Source: Cohnella hashimotonis (GTDB lineage: Bacteria > Bacillota > Bacilli > Paenibacillales > Paenibacillaceae). From it: DNA of 64,000 nt. Shown piece by piece: positions 15,832 to 25,061 of the stretch. Numbering within the stretch: the first letter of the stretch is position 1; each line of letters begins with the position of its first letter. Location of the stretch: the NCBI RefSeq assembly GCF_030014955.1, contig NZ_JAGRPV010000001.1, positions 2,666,001 through 2,730,000 of the forward strand, written 5' to 3'. Under the pieces are notes generated by a model. The model saw only the letters and a list, made by a program, of their open reading frames with translations, was not told where the DNA came from and made no database searches. The position numbers and the translations under genes are program-made.

Positions 15832-16258
15832 GCTTGTCGGCGAAGCGCTCGTCGCGATCGTAGGACTGTCGGGCGGATTTGCGGTGGGAAGCGCATTTGT
15901 AGCGCTGCTCATCGTGCTGGATCTCGTGCCAAGACTTGTGCAGCTGACCCGAGCGTACAGACGTTCGGCAGTATTTGAATCCGCGCTGCTCGCAGGGGTA
16001 ATCGGCTTTAATTGCGCCGACCAGTTTGATTGGCGGTTGTCGCTTGGGGAAGGATGGCTGCTCGTTCCGGCTATTTTTCAGGGCGTATTCGTCGGCATGC
16101 TGGCCGCCGCGCTGACTGAGGTGCTGAATGTCATCCCGATCGTCGCCAAGCGGCTGAGGCTCGGGCCCTATTTGTTTGCGCTGCTGATCGCGATGGTGCT
16201 CGGGAAAGTGGCGGGTTCGCTGGCGGATTGGCTGTTGTTCCAACCGATGCATGAATGA
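15824..16258 (+). CDS. spoVAB: Stage V sporulation protein AB
   Basis: A 144-aa integral membrane protein with about four hydrophobic segments. The N-terminal GLSGGFAVGSAFVALL and the C-terminal PYLFALLIAMVLGK helices are characteristic of SpoVAB. It overlaps spoVAA by eight bases. In Bacillus spoVAC, AD and AE follow; here spoVAF follows at once. Confidence 0.92.
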   Translation: MRELVGEALVAIVGLSGGFAVGSAFVALLIVLDLVPRLVQLTRAYRRSAVFESALLAGVIGFNCADQFDWRLSLGEGWLLVPAIFQGVFVGMLAAALTEVLNVIPIVAKRLRLGPYLFALLIAMVLGKVAGSLADWLLFQPMHE

Positions 16259-16272
16259 CAGGAGGGGCTAGC

Positions 16273-17988
16273 ATGGATATGACGGAACACGGAAGCATGG
16301 AGCTGAATAAGGAAGCAGGCCCTCGCTTGAATACCGAGCCGAAAGAAGAGGACATTCCGCCGATTCGGCCGTTGATACCGAACGATCCGGATCGCAGAAA
16401 ACGCACGGGCAAGGATAAGTTTGTCAGGCAAGACGAAGAGCATACCGAGAAGCGAAACGAGAAGCGAACCGAGAAGCATAACGAGAGAAATAACGAGCAG
16501 CAAAAGCGGCAGACCGACGACGAAAGAAAACCGGAGGATATCATGCCGGCCGAGATGGACGATTGGCTGGAAAAGGTCAAACAGACGCTCGGCATGGCGG
16601 CTTCCTTTGACGTGCAAGTCAGGGAAATGACGTTCAGCGGACGCCGTACGGGGCTTTTGTTTTTAAGCAGCTTCGCGAAAGATACCGCGCTTACGGAAGT
16701 ATTAAAACGGCTCTCTTACCTGACTCCCGACAGTGTCGGCCATGACGCGCTGGAAAGCTTCTTGAAATACTACATGCCGTCGATTCAAATCCGCGAAGTC
16801 GACTCGTTTACCGCAATGGTGAACGACGTGCTCGTGGGGAATGCTGCGTTTTATGTGGACGGCGAGCCGCGGGTGCTGCTGATGGACGTCAGGCAGTATC
16901 CGGGACGGCAGCCGGAGCAGCCCGAGCTCGAAAAGGTGGTTCGCGGCAGTAAAGACGGCTTTACCGAAAGCTTGCTGACGAATGTGGGATTGATTCGTCG
17001 CAGGCTGCGCGATCCGAAGCTGCGTTTTGAGATTACGAAGGTCGGCGAGCGCACGCAAACGGACGTCGCAATCGTATATATCGACGATGTGGCGGACACC
17101 AAGCTCGTCGAATCGGTTCGGGACAAGATCAAATCGGTCAAAATCGACGGCATACCGCTTGCGGACAAGCAGCTCGAGGAGGTTACGGTCAAAACGGGCT
17201 GGAACCCTTTTCCGCTCGTGCGTTATTCCGAACGTCCCGACGTAGTCGCCTCTCATCTGCTCGACGGAAGCGTGACCGTGCTCGTCGATACTTCGCCAAG
17301 CGTCATGATGCTCCCGACCACCTACTTCGACTTGATCCAGCATGCGGAAGAGAACCGGCAAAGTCCGTTCATCGGAACGTATTTGCGCTGGATCCGGTTT
17401 TTCGGCTTGCTGGCTTCCATGTTCCTCATGCCCCTCTGGTACATGTACGCAGAGTCCCCGGAGCTTCGCCCTTCATGGCTATGGTTTCTCGGCGCGGATA
17501 AAACGGGCGATCTGCCGCTCGTCTTGCAGTTCCTGCTTGTCGAGATCGGCGTCGACCTTATGCGTCTGGCCGCTGTCCATACCCCGACGCCGCTCGTGAC
17601 CGCCATGTCGCTGGTGTCGGCTATTTTAATCGGAGATATCGCCGTCAAAACGGGGCTATTTATCAACGAGGTCATTTTATATATGGCGGTGGCCGCGATC
17701 GGAACCTTTGCGACGCCAAGCTATGAACTCGGTCTCGCCAACCGGATCGTCCGGCTGGTGCTGCTTGTCGCCGTCTTTATGTTCCAGCTGCCCGGGTTCA
17801 CCGCCTGCGCCACGCTCATGCTCATCGCGCTGGTCATGATCCGCTCGTACAATACGCCGTATATGTGGCCGTTCATCCCTTTTAACGGTCCGGCGATGCT
17901 TAACGTGCTGCTGCGCAGGCCGCTGCCGAAAAGCAGGATGCGGCCCTCGATCTACAGGCCGAAGCAGAGCGATAAGCAACCTGTATAA
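16273..17988 (+). CDS. spoVAF: Spore germination protein SpoVAF (GerA family)
   Basis: A 571-aa protein of the GerA/SpoVAF family: a cytoplasmic N-terminal domain (about 85-360) and about five transmembrane helices (370-540, including FFGLLASMFLMPLWYM). SpoVAF associates with germinant receptors in the spore inner membrane. The start is ATG 16273 behind AGGAGGGGCTAGC; an ATG at 16255 overlaps spoVAB but is badly placed. Residues about 40-86 are an unusually charged Glu/Lys/Arg/Asn linker encoded by a 12-bp tandem repeat, making the protein longer than Bacillus SpoVAF (about 490 aa). The operon here is AA-AB-AF, without AC, AD or AE. Confidence 0.9.
   Translation: MDMTEHGSMELNKEAGPRLNTEPKEEDIPPIRPLIPNDPDRRKRTGKDKFVRQDEEHTEKRNEKRTEKHNERNNEQQKRQTDDERKPEDIMPAEMDDWLEKVKQTLGMAASFDVQVREMTFSGRRTGLLFLSSFAKDTALTEVLKRLSYLTPDSVGHDALESFLKYYMPSIQIREVDSFTAMVNDVLVGNAAFYVDGEPRVLLMDVRQYPGRQPEQPELEKVVRGSKDGFTESLLTNVGLIRRRLRDPKLRFEITKVGERTQTDVAIVYIDDVADTKLVESVRDKIKSVKIDGIPLADKQLEEVTVKTGWNPFPLVRYSERPDVVASHLLDGSVTVLVDTSPSVMMLPTTYFDLIQHAEENRQSPFIGTYLRWIRFFGLLASMFLMPLWYMYAESPELRPSWLWFLGADKTGDLPLVLQFLLVEIGVDLMRLAAVHTPTPLVTAMSLVSAILIGDIAVKTGLFINEVILYMAVAAIGTFATPSYELGLANRIVRLVLLVAVFMFQLPGFTACATLMLIALVMIRSYNTPYMWPFIPFNGPAMLNVLLRRPLPKSRMRPSIYRPKQSDKQPV
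16447..16494 (+). repeat. Four 12-bp in-frame tandem repeats within spoVAF
   Basis: Units beginning GAGAAGCGAAAC, GAGAAGCGAACC, GAGAAGCATAAC and GAGAGAAATAAC follow one another. They encode EKRN, EKRT, EKHN and ERNN in the charged linker. Confidence 0.85.
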
Positions 17989-18157
17989 AGCGTCCGGCCG
18001 TCCCTTGCGCGAAGGAATGCAAAAGTTGCGCCAAATCCTCCATTTCCCCAAATCGCATACTGGGATATACTCAGATTATCGCGTATAGCGTCGCCTGTTG
18101 CGACCGGTCCATCCGTACGCCGCGATCGAATTCCAGTCCGAAAAGGGGAAATCATAC

Positions 18158-19489
18158 ATGTACTTTCACGGTACCAGCCGAATCAACGACAAGGGACATC
18201 TCGAGATCGGAGGCGTCGACACGCTTGATCTCGCAGCGAACTTCGGTACGCCGCTTTACGTCGTAGACGAGGCGCTCGTACGCCAGCGCGCCCGCGAGTA
18301 CGTAGAAGCCTTTAAGGCGACGGGCCTCAAGTTCCAAGTCGCTTACGCATCCAAGGCTTTCTGCGTCATGGCGATGTGCCGCGTCGCCGAAGAAGAGGGC
18401 ATGAGCCTAGACGTCGTTTCGGACGGCGAGCTGTATACGGCGCTGCAGGCCGGATTCCCGCCGGAGCGCATTCACTTCCACGGCAACAACAAGACGCCGG
18501 ACGAGATCGAGATGGCGCTGAATGCCGGCATCGGCTGCTTTGTCGTCGACAACTTCATCGAGCTCGCGCTGCTTAACGCCATTGCCGCAGAGCGCGGCCA
18601 AAAGGTCAACATCCTGCTGCGCGTGACGCCGGGCGTCGAGGCGCATACGCACGACTACATTTCCACCGGCCAGCAAGATTCCAAGTTCGGCTTTGACATC
18701 GGCAACGGCACCGCGCTGCGCGCCGTCGAAGAGGCGCTCGGCCAGCCGCAGCTGAACCTGCTCGGCGTGCATTCGCATATCGGTTCGCAAATCTTTGAGG
18801 TCGAAGGCTTCCGCATGGCGGTCGAAAAGGTTGCGGCGTTCTCCCTCGAGGTGCGCGCCAAGCTGGACAAGACGTTTTCCGTTATCAACCTGGGCGGCGG
18901 CTTCGGCATCCGATACGTCGAAGGCGATACGCCGCTGCCGGTCGCGACCTATGTCGAGGCGATCACCGGCGCCATCATCTCTTCGTTCACGGCAGCCGAC
19001 TATCCGCTGCCCGAGATCTGGATCGAGCCTGGCCGCAGCATCGTCGGCGACGCCGGCACGACGCTGTACACGGTCGGCACAAGCAAGGATATTCCGGGCG
19101 TCCGCAAGTACATTGCCGTCGACGGCGGCATGACGGACAATCCGCGTCCTGCGCTGTACGAATCCAAGTATGAAGCGGTGCTTGCGAACCGCCCCGAAGA
19201 AGAGGCAACCGAGCTCGTATCGGTCGCGGGCAAGTGCTGCGAGAGCGGCGATATGCTGATCTGGGACCTGAAGCTGCCTGCCGTGCAGTCCGGCGACCTG
19301 CTCGCGGTGTTCTGTACCGGCGCATACAACTATGCGATGGCAAGCAACTACAACCGGATTCGCCGTCCTGCGGTCGTATTCGTGAAGGATGGACAAGCCG
19401 ATTTGGTCGTTGCGCGCGAATCGTTCGAGGATATCGCCCGGAACGACCTGCTTCCCGAGCGTCTCCAAAAGCAAACGGTGCGCGGATAA
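18158..19489 (+). CDS. lysA: Diaminopimelate decarboxylase
   Basis: A 443-aa PLP-dependent alanine-racemase-fold enzyme that decarboxylates meso-diaminopimelate to L-lysine, the last step of lysine synthesis. The PLP lysine is Lys66 (AYASKAF), phosphate-binding GGGFGI lies around 245, the EPGRS motif around 290, and the substrate/catalytic Cys is in CCESGD around 358. The start is ATG 18158 after AAAAGGGGAAATC. It follows the spoVA operon, as in Bacillus. No lysine riboswitch was recognised in the 170-base upstream region. Confidence 0.97.
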   Translation: MYFHGTSRINDKGHLEIGGVDTLDLAANFGTPLYVVDEALVRQRAREYVEAFKATGLKFQVAYASKAFCVMAMCRVAEEEGMSLDVVSDGELYTALQAGFPPERIHFHGNNKTPDEIEMALNAGIGCFVVDNFIELALLNAIAAERGQKVNILLRVTPGVEAHTHDYISTGQQDSKFGFDIGNGTALRAVEEALGQPQLNLLGVHSHIGSQIFEVEGFRMAVEKVAAFSLEVRAKLDKTFSVINLGGGFGIRYVEGDTPLPVATYVEAITGAIISSFTAADYPLPEIWIEPGRSIVGDAGTTLYTVGTSKDIPGVRKYIAVDGGMTDNPRPALYESKYEAVLANRPEEEATELVSVAGKCCESGDMLIWDLKLPAVQSGDLLAVFCTGAYNYAMASNYNRIRRPAVVFVKDGQADLVVARESFEDIARNDLLPERLQKQTVRG

Positions 19490-19537
19490 AGAAGCGAAGC
19501 TTTCGTATCGGCATCGAGAGCTTGTATAGGTCCGGAG

Positions 19538-19563
19538 GGCCGTCGCTTGCGGCGGCCTTTTTC
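19538..19563 (+). terminator. Intrinsic terminator of lysA
   Basis: GGCCGTCGC pairs with GCGGCGGCC (one G-U) around a two-base loop, followed by TTTTTCC. Confidence 0.8.
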
Positions 19564-19632
19564 CTTTTTTCTCAAAATGTAGTATGATGGGACAAGTCAA
19601 AAACAGCAAATAAGAAGGAGCGTTGATTTTTC

Positions 19633-20061
19633 ATGTCCAAGCAAGCCACGATCAAACTGGCCAACGGCAACGAGGTCGTCATCGAACTGTTCGACAAGGA
19701 CGCCCCGAATACGGTTGCCAACTTCGAGAAGCTGGCCAATACGGGCTTCTATAATAACCTGAGCTTCCACCGCGTCATCCCGGGCTTCGTCGCTCAAGGC
19801 GGCTGCCCGAACGGCAATGGCACCGGCGGTCCCGGCTATGAGATCGACTGCGAAATCAACCCGAACAAGCACGAGCGTGGCGCGCTCGCGATGGCTCACC
19901 GCGGCAAGAATACGGGCGGCAGCCAGTTCTACATCGTTTACTCGCCGCAGCCTCACCTGGACGGCGTTCACACCGTCTTCGGCAAGGTTGTCTCCGGCAT
20001 GGAGCATGTCGACGCGCTGCACGGCGGCGACAAGTTCGAATCCATCTCGGTTACCGAGTAA
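19633..20061 (+). CDS. ppiB: Cyclophilin-type peptidyl-prolyl cis-trans isomerase
   Basis: A 142-aa single-domain cyclophilin with no signal peptide, hence cytosolic. It catalyses cis-trans isomerisation of Xaa-Pro bonds in folding proteins. The catalytic Arg is Arg47 in FHRVIPGF; the substrate pocket is formed by QGG and GSQFYI segments. It stands alone between the lysA terminator and its own terminator. AGAAGGAG precedes the ATG. Confidence 0.95.
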   Translation: MSKQATIKLANGNEVVIELFDKDAPNTVANFEKLANTGFYNNLSFHRVIPGFVAQGGCPNGNGTGGPGYEIDCEINPNKHERGALAMAHRGKNTGGSQFYIVYSPQPHLDGVHTVFGKVVSGMEHVDALHGGDKFESISVTE

Positions 20062-20082
20062 TCTTTTATTCATAGGTAGGCC

Positions 20083-20107
20083 GGCCCGCTCTCTGAGCGG
20101 GTCTTTT
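20083..20107 (+). terminator. Intrinsic terminator of ppiB
   Basis: GCCCGCTC pairs with GAGCGGGT around a three-base loop, then CTTTTA. Confidence 0.8.
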
Positions 20108-20148
20108 AGCGTGCGAATCGTTTTTGAAATGGATTTTCATGTTGATGA

Positions 20149-20176
20149 TTGACAAATGATTCCTATGTGATACAAA
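20149..20176 (+). promoter_or_regulatory. Promoter of the acyltransferase gene
   Basis: TTGACA at 20149-20154 and TACAAA at 20171-20176 with a 16-base spacer, about 30 bases before the probable start of translation. Confidence 0.6.
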
Positions 20177-20207
20177 ATGTATCTAAAAGCTTTAGGAGTG
20201 TTCGGTC

Positions 20208-21365
20208 ATCGACAAGCGTATACCGCAGCTGGATTCAATTCGGGGGTTGGCGTCTCTTTCGGTATTCTTTAGCCATATTTGGCCGCTCTTTACCGGACCT
20301 TTCGTTTCGTACTTGTACGTTAATACGCCTGTACGCATGGCCGTAAACGGGCATGGGGCGGTCATGCTCTTCTTTGTTCTGAGCGGCTTTGTGTTGTCTT
20401 TGCCTTTTATCGGCGGACAAAAAGCGAGCTATAAAAATTTCGTAATCAAGCGGTTCTTCCGGATCTATATTCCGTATCTGACGGCAATTGCCGTTGCGAT
20501 GATCGCATTTCGTACAACGGAGCCCATCCAGGGCTTAGGCGGTTGGATCTCGGAATTATCGACGGGTAAATTCAACCTGAAAAGTATTGTCGAGCATTTG
20601 CTGCTGCTGGGCAATTTCGATACGAAGCGTTATAACACCGTAATCTGGACCTTGGTGCAGGAAATGAGAATATCGCTCGTTTTCCCCATTCTTGCTTTTG
20701 TGGTCGTAAGGGCGCGGTGGCCGTTCAGTCTCTTCATTTGTTTATTGCTGTCCTCAATAACGGCATTGAATCAGCTGTTCGAATGGGAACCGGCGTACGG
20801 ATTTAAAAATAGCTTCTCGCACACTTTTCATTATTGCGCCATTTTTATCGTTGGCGGGCTGATTGCCAAGCACCGGATGGCTTTTGTTGCGGCGTACAGC
20901 CGGATGCCCAGGATGGCAAAATACGCAGCGTTAGCTTTTGCAATGGCCATGTATACGTACGGCATTAAAATGCAGGGGGCGGCCATCAGGCTGAAGCTGC
21001 CGTTTCTCGGCGAAATTGCGCAAGACTATACCATCGTGGCCGGCATCGTTATCTTTTTGATGATCGCGCTCGGCTCGAAAAAAATGATTGCCTTCCTGTC
21101 TTTGAAAATAATGAAGTTCTTCGGGGACATTTCATACAGCTTGTATTTGTGGCATATCATCGTTCTTGTCGGTTTTATCCACTTGCTTCAAGGCGTTCTG
21201 CCCCTCGCCCTTATCGTTCCGCTTGTTTTTTGCGTCACGATAACGGTCGCTTGGCTGTCGTATCGCTGTGTCGAACTGCCGGCTATTCGGATGGGGAAGA
21301 AGTTTACGAGGGGCCGGTCTATGGCGAAGCGGCGTCAGGAAATTCAGCCTGAGTTCAAAATGTGA
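20208..21365 (+). CDS. Acyltransferase 3 family membrane protein with a non-standard or lost start codon
   Basis: A membrane O-acyltransferase (about 385 aa, about ten hydrophobic segments) of the family that acetylates surface polysaccharides; the target is unknown. The family's N-terminal motif (LDSIRGLASLSV, with a histidine in the first helix) is encoded from 20208 on. The frame has no ATG, GTG or TTG between an in-frame stop at 20193 and TTG 20247. Starting at 20247 would delete this motif, while ATC at 20208 lies nine bases after AGGAG. Either ATC is used, or ATG has mutated. The gene looks AT-richer than its neighbours, suggesting separate ancestry. Confidence 0.75.
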   Translation: MDKRIPQLDSIRGLASLSVFFSHIWPLFTGPFVSYLYVNTPVRMAVNGHGAVMLFFVLSGFVLSLPFIGGQKASYKNFVIKRFFRIYIPYLTAIAVAMIAFRTTEPIQGLGGWISELSTGKFNLKSIVEHLLLLGNFDTKRYNTVIWTLVQEMRISLVFPILAFVVVRARWPFSLFICLLLSSITALNQLFEWEPAYGFKNSFSHTFHYCAIFIVGGLIAKHRMAFVAAYSRMPRMAKYAALAFAMAMYTYGIKMQGAAIRLKLPFLGEIAQDYTIVAGIVIFLMIALGSKKMIAFLSLKIMKFFGDISYSLYLWHIIVLVGFIHLLQGVLPLALIVPLVFCVTITVAWLSYRCVELPAIRMGKKFTRGRSMAKRRQEIQPEFKM

Positions 21366-21374
21366 AATGAAACT

Positions 21375-21400
21375 GCAGGGATGAAAATCCTTGCTTTTTT
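21375..21400 (+). terminator. Intrinsic terminator of the acyltransferase gene
   Basis: GCAGGGA pairs imperfectly with TCCTTGC, followed by a long T-run. Confidence 0.7.
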
Positions 21401-21514
21401 TCATTTATGATGCTAACATGCCTATAAATCGTTCATTCCGATTCTGGCAGTCGGATATAGGCTGTCCGGCGGACAACCGGTGAAGACACCGCGGAATACG
21501 AACGATTTTTGATG

Positions 21515-21696
21515 CTTACCTTCGGGGCGGGGTGCAATTCCCCACCGGCGGTGATCGGCATCCTTGCGGCAGGCTCGCGAGGACAGCCGTCAGTCCGTGA
21601 CCCGCGTGAGTGCCTTTCATTCCGATGATGGCGCAAGGCGGTTGACCCGGTGAGAATCCGGGACCGACAGTGACAGTCTGGATGGGAGAAGGAAGC
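21515..21696 (+). ncRNA. FMN riboswitch (RFN element)
   Basis: Conserved RFN blocks appear in order: TTCGGGGCGGGGTGCAATTC, CCCACCGGCGGTGAT, CAGTCCGTGACCCG, GGTTGACCCGGTGAGA and CCGGGACCGACAGTGACAGT, with GGATGGGAGAAGGA at the end. It precedes the riboflavin biosynthesis operon. When FMN is bound, transcription is expected to end at the hairpin about 180 bases further on. Confidence 0.95.
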
Positions 21697-21952
21697 GCAG
21701 CACGGCCGAACGTGTAAATGAGGGCAGAAAGTGCGGTTACGAATATTGCGAGCATCATGAGGCGTCGATTGTGTTTGTGCTACATTTCACAATTGATGGA
21801 TGATAATTCGCCGTTCGAACCGGACGACTTCTTCATACATGCAGCAGGTCTGTTTCATGCTGTGCGTCTAATCGACCCGGGGGATGGCACTCCGGGTTTT
21901 TTGCGTTATCAGGCAAGTTGCCAATCCAGCTATGGAAAAGGAGTGACGAGGC
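21697..21952 (+). other. Leader between the FMN riboswitch and ribD
   Basis: 256 bases including the terminator hairpin at 21875. I see no gene here; short open frames lack ribosome sites. Confidence 0.5.
21875..21904 (+). terminator. Riboswitch-controlled terminator before ribD
   Basis: ACCCGGGG pairs with CTCCGGGT around GATGGCA, followed by TTTTTTG. It is the probable expression platform of the FMN riboswitch. Confidence 0.8.
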
Positions 21953-23059
21953 ATGGAGCTGCTGAACGACGCGTTCTATATGCGCCTCGCGCTTCAAGCG
22001 GCGGCCGGGGCGGCCGGCCAGACGGGGATTAACCCGATGGTCGGCTGCGTCGTCGTCAAGGAAGGACGCATCGTCGGGCTGGGCGCGCATCTGAAGCGCG
22101 GCGAGGCGCATGCCGAGGTACATGCGCTTCAGATGGCGGGCGCCGAAGCGTTCGGCGCGACAGCGTATGTCACGCTCGAGCCCTGCAGCCATTACGGTCG
22201 CACGCCGCCTTGCTGCGATCGCTTGATTGCGGAAGGGGTCGGCCGCGTCGTTGTGGCGACCGAGGATCCCAACCCGCTCGTCGCAGGCAGCGGCATCGCG
22301 AAGCTTCGCGCGAGCGGCATTGCGGTCGAAGTCGGACTCTTGGGCGATGAGGCGCGATTGCTGAACGAAGCGTTTAATCACTTCATCGTCACGGGCATGC
22401 CCTTTGTGACGGTGAAGACCGCCCTCACGCTGGACGGAAGGATCGCAACGCGCACAGGGCACAGCCGCTGGATTACCGGCCCTTCTTCCCGCGAAGCCGT
22501 CCACACGCTTCGGCATCGACATCAAGCGATTATGGTCGGCGCCGGCACCGTGCTGGCGGACGATCCGGAGCTCACGACGCGGCTCGCGGTGCCTGGACTG
22601 CACCCGGTTCGGGTCGTCGTCGATTCCCGTCTTCGCACTCCGTTGGACGCGCGGGTGCTGAGCGCCGTCGCCCCGACCGTCGTCCTGACGACGGACGAAG
22701 CGGATGAGGGCGCCGCAAGCCGGCTCGCCGAGGCGGGCGCAGAGGTCGTTCGCTGCGGACCGGGGCCGCGCGTGGACCTTAAGGTCGGGCTCAAGGCGCT
22801 CGGCGAACGCGGCATCGGCTCGGTGCTGGCGGAGGGGGGCGGCATGCTGAACGGCTCGCTGCTCGAAGCGGGCCTCGTGGGCAAGATGATGCTGTTCTAT
22901 GCGCCCAAGATCGTCGGCGACGGGGCGCCTTCGGGCTTCGCGTTCAGCGGTCCGGAACGGATGGGAGACGCGGCGAACGTCAAGATCGCGTCTATCGAAC
23001 GCTACGGGGAAGACTGGTGCGTGACCGGCTACCCGGAGCGGCGAGGAGAAGGAGGTTAG
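21953..23059 (+). CDS. ribD: Bifunctional riboflavin deaminase/reductase RibD
   Basis: A 368-aa two-domain enzyme: an N-terminal cytidine-deaminase fold (1-145) with zinc motif His53-Ala-Glu55, Cys78 and Cys87, and a C-terminal NADPH reductase domain (150-368). It performs the second and third steps of riboflavin synthesis. The C-terminal domain contains TLDGRIAT near 160 and a GGGMLNGSLL segment near 300. It is first in ribD-ribE-ribBA-ribH, under the FMN riboswitch. AAAAGGAG precedes the ATG. Confidence 0.97.
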   Translation: MELLNDAFYMRLALQAAAGAAGQTGINPMVGCVVVKEGRIVGLGAHLKRGEAHAEVHALQMAGAEAFGATAYVTLEPCSHYGRTPPCCDRLIAEGVGRVVVATEDPNPLVAGSGIAKLRASGIAVEVGLLGDEARLLNEAFNHFIVTGMPFVTVKTALTLDGRIATRTGHSRWITGPSSREAVHTLRHRHQAIMVGAGTVLADDPELTTRLAVPGLHPVRVVVDSRLRTPLDARVLSAVAPTVVLTTDEADEGAASRLAEAGAEVVRCGPGPRVDLKVGLKALGERGIGSVLAEGGGMLNGSLLEAGLVGKMMLFYAPKIVGDGAPSGFAFSGPERMGDAANVKIASIERYGEDWCVTGYPERRGEGG

Positions 23060-23062
23060 CGG

Positions 23063-23740
23063 ATGTTCACGGGACTCATTGAAGAGGTCGGCAAGCTGCA
23101 GCGGATCGAGAGCCGCGGCGAAGCGCTGCTGCTGACGGTATCCGCGCGCAAGGTGCTGGAGGATGTGAAACTGGGGGACAGCATCGCCGTCAACGGCGTT
23201 TGCCTGACGGTCGTCTCCTTCAACGGCGGCAGCTTCAGCGCAGACGTCATGCCGGAGACGTACAGACATACGAATCTCAAGCAGCTAAAGCCGGGCGAAG
23301 CCGTCAACTTGGAGCGCGCGATGCTCGCCGGCGGCCGCTTCGGCGGACACATCGTACAAGGACATGTGGACGGTACGGCCTTGATCGTCTCCCGCACGCC
23401 CGAAGCGAATGCCGTCGTGTTCAGGCTTCGGCCCGAGCAGTCCCATCTGCTGCGGCTTGTCGTGCCGCAGGGCTCGATTACGCTCGACGGCATCAGCTTG
23501 ACCGTCATCGACGCGGACCTGACATCCGGAACGCTGGCGGTGTCGATCATCCCGCACACGCTGGCGGAGACGGCGCTCGTGCACAAGCAGCCGGGCGCCT
23601 CGGTTAACGTAGAAAACGACATTTTGGGCAAATATATCGATCATCTGCTGCATGAGAGACACGGGGGCCTGGCGGCCGCGCCGGCGGCTGCGACTGCATC
23701 CGGACTTACGGAGGCGAAGCTGAGAGAATTCGGCTTCTGA
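23063..23740 (+). CDS. ribE: Riboflavin synthase alpha chain
   Basis: A 225-aa enzyme made of two lumazine-binding repeats (about 1-97 and 98-200). Each has the ligand-binding signature: VNGVCLTV in the first and LDGISLTV in the second. The N-terminal MFTGLIEEVG is invariant in the family. It dismutates two 6,7-dimethyl-8-ribityllumazine molecules to riboflavin. It starts three bases after ribD behind GAGAAGGAGG. Confidence 0.97.
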   Translation: MFTGLIEEVGKLQRIESRGEALLLTVSARKVLEDVKLGDSIAVNGVCLTVVSFNGGSFSADVMPETYRHTNLKQLKPGEAVNLERAMLAGGRFGGHIVQGHVDGTALIVSRTPEANAVVFRLRPEQSHLLRLVVPQGSITLDGISLTVIDADLTSGTLAVSIIPHTLAETALVHKQPGASVNVENDILGKYIDHLLHERHGGLAAAPAAATASGLTEAKLREFGF

Positions 23741-23768
23741 CCTGGAAGGTACAAGGGGGAAATGAGCC

Positions 23769-25055
23769 ATGGAAAATGGGACTTTCGATACGATCGAATC
23801 GGCGCTCGAAGATCTGAAGCGCGGCAAGATGGTTCTCGTCGTCGACGACGAAGATAGGGAAAACGAAGGCGACCTGATCGCGCTCGCCGAAATGGCGACG
23901 CCTGAAGTGATCAATTTCATGATCACCAAAGCGCGCGGGCTCGTCTGCGCGCCGATCACCCAAGAGCGGGCCGAGCAGCTTGAGCTTCCGCCGATGGTCA
24001 GCCACAACACGGATTATCACGGCACGGCGTTTACGGTATCCGTCGACCATATCTCTACGACGACGGGGATCTCCGCTTATGAGCGGGCCATGACCGTAAA
24101 AGGCCTGATCGATCCGGATGCAAAGCCGGGCGATTTCCGCAAGCCGGGGCATATATTCCCGCTCATCGCCAAAAAAGGCGGGGTGCTGCGTCGGTCCGGC
24201 CATACGGAAGCGGCGATCGATCTCGCGATTCTATGCGATTCTGCCCCGGCAGCCGTCATCTGCGAAGTCATCAAGGAAGACGGGACGATGGCCCGGCTGC
24301 CCGATTTGCAGCTGTTCGCCCAGGAGCACGACCTGAAGCTGATCTCGATTCAAGAGTTGATCCGCTATCGCAACGATAAGGAAAAGCTCGTGAAGCGGGA
24401 AGTCGCAGTCCGCATGCCGACCGACTTCGGCGATTTTGAAATGGTCGCCTACTCCAACGAGGTGGACAACAAGGAGCATGTCGCTCTTGTCAAAGGCGTC
24501 ATAGACGACAGCGAGCCCGTTCTGCTGCGGGTGCACTCGGAATGCCTGACCGGCGATATCTTCCATTCGCATCGCTGCGATTGCGGTCCGCAGCTCGAAG
24601 CTGCCATGCGTCAGATCGCCCAAGAAGGCCGCGGCATTCTCCTCTACATGCGTCAGGAAGGGCGCGGCATCGGCTTGCTTAACAAACTTCGCGCCTATCA
24701 GCTGCAAGAAGAGGGTTTGGACACGGTCGAGGCGAATATTAAATTGGGATTCGCGCCGGACCTTCGCGATTATGGCATCGGCGCGCAGATCCTCAAAGAT
24801 CTGGGCGTACGTCGAATCCGCCTTCTGACGAACAATCCGCGCAAGGTCCGCGGCCTTGAAGGCTACGGCCTCGAGATCGTGGAGCGCGTGCCGATTCAGA
24901 TGAACGAAAACGAGGAAAACAAATCTTACCTCCGGACGAAGCGTTCCAAACTCGGACACCTGCTTTCTTTCGCGGAGGACCAAGAGCAGCCGCTCGCAAC
25001 GCTGCAGACGATCGAACAAAACGAACAGACCGGCCTTGCGCCGAAGAGAGGATGA
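23769..25055 (+). CDS. ribBA: Bifunctional DHBP synthase / GTP cyclohydrolase II
   Basis: A 428-aa fusion. The N-terminal RibB domain (1-205) has [11 protein letters not shown] near residue 27 and makes 3,4-dihydroxy-2-butanone 4-phosphate. The C-terminal RibA domain (210-400) has the zinc cysteines in SECLTGD and HRCDCG and the catalytic RQEGRGIGL, and opens GTP. Both feed riboflavin synthesis. The last 30 residues form a hydrophilic tail. RBS AAGGGGGAAATG precedes the start. Confidence 0.97.
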   Translation: MENGTFDTIESALEDLKRGKMVLVVDDEDRENEGDLIALAEMATPEVINFMITKARGLVCAPITQERAEQLELPPMVSHNTDYHGTAFTVSVDHISTTTGISAYERAMTVKGLIDPDAKPGDFRKPGHIFPLIAKKGGVLRRSGHTEAAIDLAILCDSAPAAVICEVIKEDGTMARLPDLQLFAQEHDLKLISIQELIRYRNDKEKLVKREVAVRMPTDFGDFEMVAYSNEVDNKEHVALVKGVIDDSEPVLLRVHSECLTGDIFHSHRCDCGPQLEAAMRQIAQEGRGILLYMRQEGRGIGLLNKLRAYQLQEEGLDTVEANIKLGFAPDLRDYGIGAQILKDLGVRRIRLLTNNPRKVRGLEGYGLEIVERVPIQMNENEENKSYLRTKRSKLGHLLSFAEDQEQPLATLQTIEQNEQTGLAPKRG

Positions 25056-25061
25056 AACAAA

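Noticed and set aside
16447..16494. Phase-variable switch in spoVAF
   Set aside because: The repeat unit is 12 bases, so changes stay in frame and cannot switch the gene off.
17989..18157. Lysine riboswitch before lysA
   Set aside because: Length and sequence do not show the lysine riboswitch core; no terminator alternative was seen.
21833..23269. Minus-strand open frame of 478 codons over ribD
   Set aside because: Antisense to ribD and ribE, rich in Arg, His and Asp, as expected for a shadow frame.
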